Source: Lachnospiraceae bacterium
GTDB taxonomy: Bacteria > Bacillota > Clostridia > Lachnospirales > Lachnospiraceae
DNA length: 64,000 bases
Reading direction: 5' to 3'
Assembly (NCBI GenBank): GCA_021770245.1
Contig: JAETRI010000002.1
Location: forward strand, 62,001 to 126,000
The notes below the pieces were generated by a model. That model was given only the letters and a program-made list of their open reading frames with translations. It had not been told where the DNA came from and did no database searches. Made by a program: the position numbers and the translations under genes. The first letter of the stretch is position 1. Each line of letters starts with the position of its first letter. Positions 58,533-64,000 of this stretch are shown here, piece after piece.

Positions 58533-58970
58533 GTGGCAAATTCAATCATTAAGTCGCTGGAAGAATACTTCCTTAAATGCGACATGCTGAAAGACGGGTG
58601 CCTCCGGGTGGATTTCCTGGGGGAGAAACCGATTGAGTACGCAATAGAGGTATTGCCGTGCGACCCTATCATCAAGAAGTATACGAATGGTGACAGCGTC
58701 CGGCAGTACCTCTTCGCTTTTGGTTCTAAGGAGTTCTACAGCCAGGAACGCCAGCAGAACATTGAGAACAGTGCCTTTTATGAGAGGTTTTCGGAGTGGG
58801 TGGAAACACAGAACGAATCCGGCAATCTCCCGGAACTTCCGGAGGGCATGGAGGCGGAGGAATTGCAGGTCATTTCTTCCGGGTATCTGCATGGGGAATC
58901 AGGAAAACACGCAAGGTACCAGATACAATTAAGGCTGAAATATTTCAAAGAAAAAGTAAAGGAGGCATGA
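58533..58970 (+). CDS. Phage minor capsid / tail terminator protein
   Basis: Protein of 145 aa starting at GTG 58533 (AAAGGAG upstream). VRQYLFAFGSKEFYSQERQQNIENSAFYERFSEWVE matches the minor capsid family often encoded before the major tail gene in Firmicutes phages. The position fits a tail terminator. Confidence 0.75.
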   Translation: MANSIIKSLEEYFLKCDMLKDGCLRVDFLGEKPIEYAIEVLPCDPIIKKYTNGDSVRQYLFAFGSKEFYSQERQQNIENSAFYERFSEWVETQNESGNLPELPEGMEAEELQVISSGYLHGESGKHARYQIQLRLKYFKEKVKEA

Positions 58971-58974
58971 AATT

Positions 58975-59526
58975 ATGTCAGCAGACAAGAAAGACAGGAG
59001 TAGAAACGTGACAAAGCGCCACGAGTTTGCGGACTATCTGAACATCCAGGATACGGAGAATCCGTCTTTCGTGCTCATGGGGACCGGCTTTACCACGCTG
59101 GATGAAAACCCTGGGGCGCAGACTTCCAAAAAGAAGTACGTCAATGAGGCGGCAAGTTCCTCTTCGATTACCAGCTACGAGACCGTATTCCCGTTTGAAT
59201 CTGACCTTATCATCCAGCAAGAGGCGGTTCTGGCCCTCTACAATGTAGGCCGGAATCACTGTACCGGCTCTGACGCTGAATTTCAGTATGTGAGGGTGGA
59301 GCTGTGGGATAAGGTGCCTGATAAGCAGAATGAGTTTGCCGCAAGGCTTTTCACGGTATCTGCGGAGATCACGAGCATCAGCGGAGAAGATGAAATTGCC
59401 GTTGCCGGGAACCTGAACGCAGTCGGTGATCCTATCAACGGTACGTTCAACACGGAGACAAAGGTATTCACCCCGCTTGCGGGCAATACCGAGGCAACCA
59501 CGCCGGGAGGCGGCGAGACAGTATAG
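58975..59526 (+). CDS. Major tail tube protein
   Basis: Tail tube subunit of 183 aa. DYLNIQDTENPSFVLMGTGFTTLDENPGAQTSKKKYVNE matches tail proteins of Firmicutes siphoviruses. It is followed by a terminator-like hairpin and then the tail chaperones, the expected order. Strong codon bias fits high expression. Confidence 0.82.
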   Translation: MSADKKDRSRNVTKRHEFADYLNIQDTENPSFVLMGTGFTTLDENPGAQTSKKKYVNEAASSSSITSYETVFPFESDLIIQQEAVLALYNVGRNHCTGSDAEFQYVRVELWDKVPDKQNEFAARLFTVSAEITSISGEDEIAVAGNLNAVGDPINGTFNTETKVFTPLAGNTEATTPGGGETV

Positions 59527-59527
59527 G

Positions 59528-59550
59528 GGGAGTCGTAAAGGCTCCCTTTT
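59528..59550 (+). terminator. Attenuator after the tail tube gene
   Basis: GGGAGTC (59528-59534) pairs with GGCTCCC (59540-59546) allowing one G-U pair, then TTTT. It probably lowers expression of the tail chaperones relative to the tube. Confidence 0.6.
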
Positions 59551-59587
59551 CATGTAACCAGAGTTTAATCAACAGGAGGAATGATAT

Positions 59588-60025
59588 ATGAATATTTTTG
59601 GCGTAGAGCTTGAATACGATTTTTTTGACGCAGATCAGTTGGAAGTATACGAGCGGGAAAATGCGAAAGTGGCAGAGGATATCAAGGAGCCCACGCAGTA
59701 CGAGGGCAAGAGCACCGCTGACGCTCTCCGGATTCAGTGCCAGATCGTGGATAATTTCTTTGATGCCGTGTTTGGCTCCGGCACTGCCCAGAAGATTTTC
59801 AAAGGAAAGGCGAATATCCGTGACCATATGGAGGCTTTCGGTATCGTGGCCCAGGGTGCCATGAGTGCCAGGGAAGAGCTTGATAAGATCGAGGATAAAT
59901 ACACCCCCAACCGGGCAGAGAGACGCCAGACGGAAAGAGATAACCGTCAGGCACAGAAACAGGGCTCCCGGAATTACCAGCATTACGCCGCAGGCAGTAA
60001 GAACGGAAAGAAACACAGACATTGA
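59588..60025 (+). CDS. Tail assembly chaperone 1
   Basis: Protein of 145 aa. It follows the tail tube and contains the VYERENAKVAEDIKEPTQYEGKSTADALRIQC and QIVDNFFDAVFGSGTAQKIF patterns of tail chaperones in Clostridia phages. The C-terminus is basic. Its stop overlaps the TTG of the next gene (TTGA), so the two are translationally coupled rather than joined by a frameshift. Confidence 0.72.
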   Translation: MNIFGVELEYDFFDADQLEVYERENAKVAEDIKEPTQYEGKSTADALRIQCQIVDNFFDAVFGSGTAQKIFKGKANIRDHMEAFGIVAQGAMSAREELDKIEDKYTPNRAERRQTERDNRQAQKQGSRNYQHYAAGSKNGKKHRH

Positions 60026-60627
60026 ATATCCTGATTGACGATATTGATTACCCCGACCAGGCGGAAGTGAACGGGAAGAGGTACGAAATCCGGACAAATT
60101 TCCGAAACTCTATCCTCTTCGAGCTGATGATGCAGGATAACAGCCTAAGCTCCAAAGAAAAGGTGAGAAAAGGTCTGGCCCTGTATTATCCGGTGATTCC
60201 AGGTGATTTAAGTGCGGCCGTTGATACCGCTTTGTGGTTTTACCGGTGCGGCAAGGAAGAAACCACAATCCAAAAGCGCATGGCCGCCAGACGGGGGAAA
60301 AGCCCGGTGTACTCTTTTGAGCATGACGCCGGGCTTATATATGCGGCTTTTCTCCGGGCATACCAAATTGACCTCCAGGATACCCGGTACATGCACTGGT
60401 GGAGGTTCCGGTTCCTCTTCAATTCCTTGCCAAAGGATTGCGAGTTTGTCCGGGCTATGGAGTACCGCAGCATAGATATCAATGACAAGATGCCAAAAGA
60501 GCAGAAAGACTTCTACAAGAAGATGAAGCGCCTGTATGCGCTGCCCTTGTCAAAAACGGAGGACGATAGGCAGACCGCCATACAGAACGCACTCTTGAAC
60601 GGCGGAAATGTGGAAGGGATATTGTAG
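60022..60627 (+). CDS. Gp15-family tail assembly chaperone 2
   Basis: Protein of 201 aa of the bacteriophage Gp15 family, recognised by the N-terminal YEIRTNFRNSILFELMMQD, YSFEHDAGLIYAAFLRAYQIDL and MHWWRFRFLFNSLP. It starts at TTG 60022. It lies before the tape-measure gene, where the second chaperone is expected, and should coat the tape measure during tail assembly. Confidence 0.85.
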   Translation: MNILIDDIDYPDQAEVNGKRYEIRTNFRNSILFELMMQDNSLSSKEKVRKGLALYYPVIPGDLSAAVDTALWFYRCGKEETTIQKRMAARRGKSPVYSFEHDAGLIYAAFLRAYQIDLQDTRYMHWWRFRFLFNSLPKDCEFVRAMEYRSIDINDKMPKEQKDFYKKMKRLYALPLSKTEDDRQTAIQNALLNGGNVEGIL

Positions 60628-60649
60628 GGGGTGACTGGATATTGAAAAG

Positions 60650-60811
60650 ATGAAAAACACCGTCCGGGTGGAGTGCCCGGAGTGCGGGTATATAATGCCG
60701 TTCTGGTATACAGACCAGGCGGAGTGCAAAGGCGTGATGTTACGGTGTAAGGGCCGGAACTGTCACGCTGTTTTTGAACTGAAAATAGAAAAAGGAAAGC
60801 AGATCAAGTAA
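60650..60811 (+). CDS. Zinc-ribbon protein (Com-like)
   Basis: Protein of 53 aa (MKNTVRVECPECGYIMPFWY...). C-x2-C and C-x4-5-C (LRCKGRNCHAVFEL) form a zinc ribbon like phage Mu Com, a translational activator of the DNA-modification gene mom. The AGGGGGTGA ribosome binding site at 60626-60634 is 15 nt from ATG 60650 but 6 nt from ATT 60641 in the same frame, so ATT may be the real start. It lies between tail chaperone and tape-measure genes. Confidence 0.6.
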   Translation: MKNTVRVECPECGYIMPFWYTDQAECKGVMLRCKGRNCHAVFELKIEKGKQIK

Positions 60812-60868
60812 ATCTGGTAGTGCCATTACGAGCCGAGGATTTCTGACCATGAAAGAGAGGTGAGAACA

Positions 60869-63800
60869 TTGGCTAGTGATGGCACTCTTAAATTTGATAC
60901 CCTGATAGATTCAAGCGGGTTCCAAAAAGGGATAAGTTCTATCGGGGAAATCGCACAAAAGGGCCTGAAAGCAACCAGTGACATCCTCAAAGGGAGTATG
61001 ACCGCAATCGCAGGCTTAGGAGGAGCCGCTATCAAAATCGGTTCCGACTTCGAGAGCGGAATGTCGAAAGTGGCAGCTATCTCTGGTGCCTCCGGTCAGG
61101 AGCTGGAAAAACTGACCGAAAAGGCAAAGGAAATGGGCTCCACCACAAAATTCTCCGCAACGGAATCCGCCGCCGCATTTGAGTATATGGCTATGGCGGG
61201 GTGGAAAACGGAGGATATGCTGAACGGTATCGAGGGTATCATGAGCCTTGCGGCCGCATCCGGAGAGGATTTGGCCACCACTTCCGATATCGTGACTGAC
61301 GCCCTCACCGCATTTGGCATGAAAGCCAGTGACGCAGGGCATTTCTCGGACGTTCTGGCACAGGCATCTTCAAACGCAAATACGAACGTTGGCATGATGG
61401 GAGAGACGTTTAAATATGTGGCTCCCGTTGCCGGCGCTTTAGGATATACAGCCGAAGATACGGCACTGGCAATCGGCCTCATGGCCAATGCCGGAATAAA
61501 GGGTTCAAGTGCTGGTACCGCCCTCCGCTCCATGATGAGCAGGCTCACGAAGCCTACAAAGGAAGTCCAGAGCGCTATGAACAGGCTGGGAATTTCCCTC
61601 ACTGACGATAACGGGAAAATGAAAAGCCTGAATGAAGTCATGACAGACCTGCGGAACGGATTCAACGGTCTTTCGGAGGCAGAGGCGGCAGAGCTGGCGT
61701 CCTCCCTGGCAGGCCAGGAGGCAATGTCCGGACTGCTGGCCATTGTAAATGCCTCTGATGATGATTTCAAAAAATTAGAGAGGTCTATCTATAATTGTGA
61801 CGGTGCGGCCGCAAGAATGGCCGAGACCATGAGCGATAATTTACAGGGGCAGATCACAATCCTTAAATCCGGGGTTGAGGGCCTGGCTATTTCTCTTTAT
61901 GAGAATATGCAAGCCCCTTGTATGGAAATTGTAAAAACCGCACAGGAAATGATACAGGAGCTCCAGGAGTCTTTCAATGACGGAGGACTTGACAGCCTGG
62001 TAACTACTTTCGGCAGCATACTCTCCCGGATCGTGGAGAGCGTTGCAAATGCGGCTCCTGATTTGATAAATGCGGCAACGAGCCTTGTAAGTTCGTTCTG
62101 CGATTCGCTGAAAAGCAGCCCGTCAATCGGTGATGCGGCGTCAAGCCTGATTACCGCACTGGTGACAGGCTTTTTCTCATGTGCGGATGATATCTGGACT
62201 ACGGCTATTGTCCTGGCCGGTAAAATGGCTGACGGACTGGCAGAGGGAGCCCCGCAAATTGCACAGGCAGCCGCCCGGTGTGCGGGGGATATCGTAGAGT
62301 GCATAATCGACTGGGCGCCGGATTTCATAGACGCCGGTAAACGCATTATAGAGGGCATTATTCAGGGGATCAGCGAAGAGTTCCCGTCTCTGGGCGCATT
62401 TTTGAGTGGATTGTTCGAGGGATTCACTTCTACCCTGGAGCCGATTTTATCCGGGGTTGTCAGCATAGCAGAGGGCATATTCGGCGCTTTGAGCGAGGCC
62501 GACCCTGCGACTTTAGAGGCCCTGGGAAAAGCGATAGGAACCATAGCGGCGGCCATGGTCACAATGCACACGGCAAAGGCGGCGGCAGCCAATATCAAAG
62601 GCGTTGTTACCGCAATAAATTCCCTGTCTGGCGGTATAAAGGCAGCAATCGGAGTTGTACCTAAGCTGGTAGAGGGATTCCAGCTCCTGTCCGGGGGCGC
62701 AGGGACGTTTTCGGAAGTCCTTGCGCTGGAATTTCCAAAGCTGGCCGGAATCATATCTAAGATAGGTTCCGTATTCTCCACCGTGAAATCCGTGATAGCC
62801 AGCATAGGCTCCACGGTCGGCGGTGTGGCCGCAGTAATCGGCGGCGCAATCATGGCCATAACGAATTTCTTCGACATGCTGAAAAACGGCTTTAGCTGGC
62901 TGAAAGAAATTTTAATGGTGATAGGCATTGCCATAGCCGCAGTAGGAGCTGTCATACTCGGAGCGCCAGCGTTGGTTGCGGCCGTGGTAGCCGGAATCGT
63001 TGCGGCGGTTGCCTCCCTGGTGGTGGTGATAAAGGATCACTGGACGCAGATAGTTGATTTCTTCAAAAATCTGGGCTCTGCAATAGCCGATTTCTTCAAG
63101 TCCATTCCCGGCACTGTGAAAAATCTGGTAGACCAGGTTGTAACATTCTTCTCCGAATTGCCGGGGCGAATCAGCACATGGCTGACTGACACGATTTCAA
63201 AGGTCAAAGCCTGGGGAGCTGAAATGCTGGCGTCTGCAATCGAGACGGCTAGCAATTTTATAAACAATATCATCACATTTATTTGTGAATTGCCGAACAA
63301 AATAGCCTACTGGCTGGGCTATGCGATAGGTACGGTGATTAAGTGGGGAATCGACCTCTATAATTGGGTGACAACCGAAGTTCCCCGCATCATAGACGAA
63401 ATTGTAACATTCTTCTCCGAATTGCCCGGAAAAATCTGGACGTGGCTGGTCGATACGGTGAACAAAGTCATACAGTGGGGAATCAACCTGTATAACACAG
63501 CCTCTACATGGGTGACAAATACGATCAATGCCGTGGTTCAGTTTTTCTCTGAATTGCCGGGGAAAGTCTGGAACTGGCTTGTAAGCACTGTCAATAAGGT
63601 CATACAGTGGGGTACAAATCTGCTGGCGGCCGCCAGTTCCGCAGCACAGAACGCCATTAACAAAGTAGTCGAGTGGTTCCAACAGTTGCCCGGAAAAATC
63701 TGGACGTGGCTGACCAACACGATTACAAAAGTGATTCAGTTCGGCGCCGATCTGAAAGCAAAGGCAACCGCAGCGGCGCAGGGGTTTGTAACGAACCTGG

Positions 63801-64000
63801 TAGACGGGGTGAAGAGCCTCCCCGACAAATTTAAGGAAATCGGCTCCAATATCGTAACCGGAATCTGGAACGGCATTTCTTCCGGCTGGAACTGGCTTGT
63901 AGACAAGGTGAAGAGCCTGGCAGACAGCTTATTCCAGGGCGCAAAAGATGCGCTGGGAATCGAATCACCGTCAAAGGTATTCGCCCAGGAAGTAGGCCGG
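60869..64000 (+). CDS. Tail tape-measure protein (partial, runs off the window)
   Basis: Starts at TTG 60869 (AGAGAGGTGA upstream) and stays open to the last base, 1044 codons. The N-terminal part matches TP901-type tape measures: MASDGTLKFDTLIDSSGF, ESGMSKVAAISGASGQELEKL, STTKFSATESAAAFEYMAMAGW and the IGLMANAGIKGSSAGTALRSMM block. Hydrophobic segments lie at about 665-720. From about residue 760 to 940 it carries five Trp-rich repeats of 44 residues. Its length sets tail length. Confidence 0.92.
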   Translation, partial: MASDGTLKFDTLIDSSGFQKGISSIGEIAQKGLKATSDILKGSMTAIAGLGGAAIKIGSDFESGMSKVAAISGASGQELEKLTEKAKEMGSTTKFSATESAAAFEYMAMAGWKTEDMLNGIEGIMSLAAASGEDLATTSDIVTDALTAFGMKASDAGHFSDVLAQASSNANTNVGMMGETFKYVAPVAGALGYTAEDTALAIGLMANAGIKGSSAGTALRSMMSRLTKPTKEVQSAMNRLGISLTDDNGKMKSLNEVMTDLRNGFNGLSEAEAAELASSLAGQEAMSGLLAIVNASDDDFKKLERSIYNCDGAAARMAETMSDNLQGQITILKSGVEGLAISLYENMQAPCMEIVKTAQEMIQELQESFNDGGLDSLVTTFGSILSRIVESVANAAPDLINAATSLVSSFCDSLKSSPSIGDAASSLITALVTGFFSCADDIWTTAIVLAGKMADGLAEGAPQIAQAAARCAGDIVECIIDWAPDFIDAGKRIIEGIIQGISEEFPSLGAFLSGLFEGFTSTLEPILSGVVSIAEGIFGALSEADPATLEALGKAIGTIAAAMVTMHTAKAAAANIKGVVTAINSLSGGIKAAIGVVPKLVEGFQLLSGGAGTFSEVLALEFPKLAGIISKIGSVFSTVKSVIASIGSTVGGVAAVIGGAIMAITNFFDMLKNGFSWLKEILMVIGIAIAAVGAVILGAPALVAAVVAGIVAAVASLVVVIKDHWTQIVDFFKNLGSAIADFFKSIPGTVKNLVDQVVTFFSELPGRISTWLTDTISKVKAWGAEMLASAIETASNFINNIITFICELPNKIAYWLGYAIGTVIKWGIDLYNWVTTEVPRIIDEIVTFFSELPGKIWTWLVDTVNKVIQWGINLYNTASTWVTNTINAVVQFFSELPGKVWNWLVSTVNKVIQWGTNLLAAASSAAQNAINKVVEWFQQLPGKIWTWLTNTITKVIQFGADLKAKATAAAQGFVTNLVDGVKSLPDKFKEIGSNIVTGIWNGISSGWNWLVDKVKSLADSLFQGAKDALGIESPSKVFAQEVGR
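63155..63770 (+). repeat. Five 132-bp repeats in the tape-measure gene
   Basis: The GAATTGCC core recurs at 63155, 63287, 63419, 63551 and (as CAGTTGCC) 63683, exactly 132 bp apart each time. Each unit encodes 44 residues around FFSELPGKIWTWL and a following KVIQWG block. Unit 2 is the most diverged, and units 3-5 are most alike. Confidence 0.85.

Larger units (their letters stand above)
30531..64000. mobile_element. Prophage, left part (continues beyond window)
   Basis: A continuous phage genome with a serine integrase at its left edge, a leftward lysogeny module, a rightward early and replication module, a late regulator, packaging, head and tail genes. The order is that of a siphovirus-type temperate phage of Firmicutes. 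The right end, lysis genes and right attachment site are outside the window. The exact left end lies between 29583 and 30531; whether the toxin-antitoxin pair is inside is unresolved. Confidence 0.9.

Overview
The window looks like a chromosome segment of an anaerobic Firmicute, most likely a Clostridia/Lachnospiraceae relative, carrying the left part of an integrated siphovirus-type prophage. The evidence is gene content and order (lepB-rbgA-lepB-rnhB-yraN; der-plsY-gpsA), a UUC-specifier T-box leader before pheS/pheT, strong AGGAGG ribosome binding sites, and GTG/TTG starts with four-base stop/start overlaps. The taxon is an inference; no rRNA or tRNA gene is present.

Bases 1-29582 are host core genes, visibly GC-rich. 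In order: two signal peptidases flanking the ribosome-assembly GTPase RbgA, RNase HII, YraN, a YfiH/PgeF laccase-domain enzyme, a serine beta-lactamase-fold hydrolase, a two-component pair (OmpR-type regulator and a 936-residue kinase), PRPP synthetase (minus), a PDZ-radical SAM DUF512 protein, Der, PlsY, GpsA, a GH3 glycosidase, MetF (minus), AroA, a PurF homologue lacking the glutaminase cysteine (minus), PheS/PheT, a small DUF2007-like protein, an M18 aminopeptidase and QueA. Two families of short palindromic repeats occur in the 5' leaders here. Several copies supply the Shine-Dalgarno sequence of the next gene.

Bases 29583-30568 are an AT-richer junction with a HigB/HigA-type toxin-antitoxin pair. 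From about 30530 the prophage begins: large serine integrase and repressor (minus), then a divergent Cro-like gene and a rightward early operon. The operon holds HTH proteins, a secreted SleB-like hydrolase, RecT, a DUF1351 protein, a PD-(D/E)XK nuclease, a DnaD-like initiator, a DnaC-like loader, an ASCH protein, RusA and an HD hydrolase. An ArpU-like late regulator follows at 44765, whose ribosome binding site lies in a long inverted repeat.

Between that regulator and the packaging genes is the most unusual part of the window. It contains a roughly 190-nt, promoter-to-terminator, multi-helix RNA candidate (45454-45642), a separately promoted and terminated ribbon-helix-helix/HAD gene pair, and a cassette of three ParB-fold proteins. 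The third ParB protein is fused to a methyltransferase-like fold and is followed by a protein that aligns with the carboxy-SAM synthase CmoA along its whole length. Carboxy-SAM is otherwise known for tRNA wobble modification in proteobacteria. Its gene beside ParB/methyltransferase and terminase genes suggests an undescribed phage nucleic-acid modification or packaging function.

The rest is standard late-gene order: terminases, portal, minor capsid, GP20 scaffold, major capsid, head-tail connectors, tail tube, two tail chaperones, a zinc-ribbon protein and a tape-measure protein cut by the window end. Lysis genes and the right attachment site lie outside the window.
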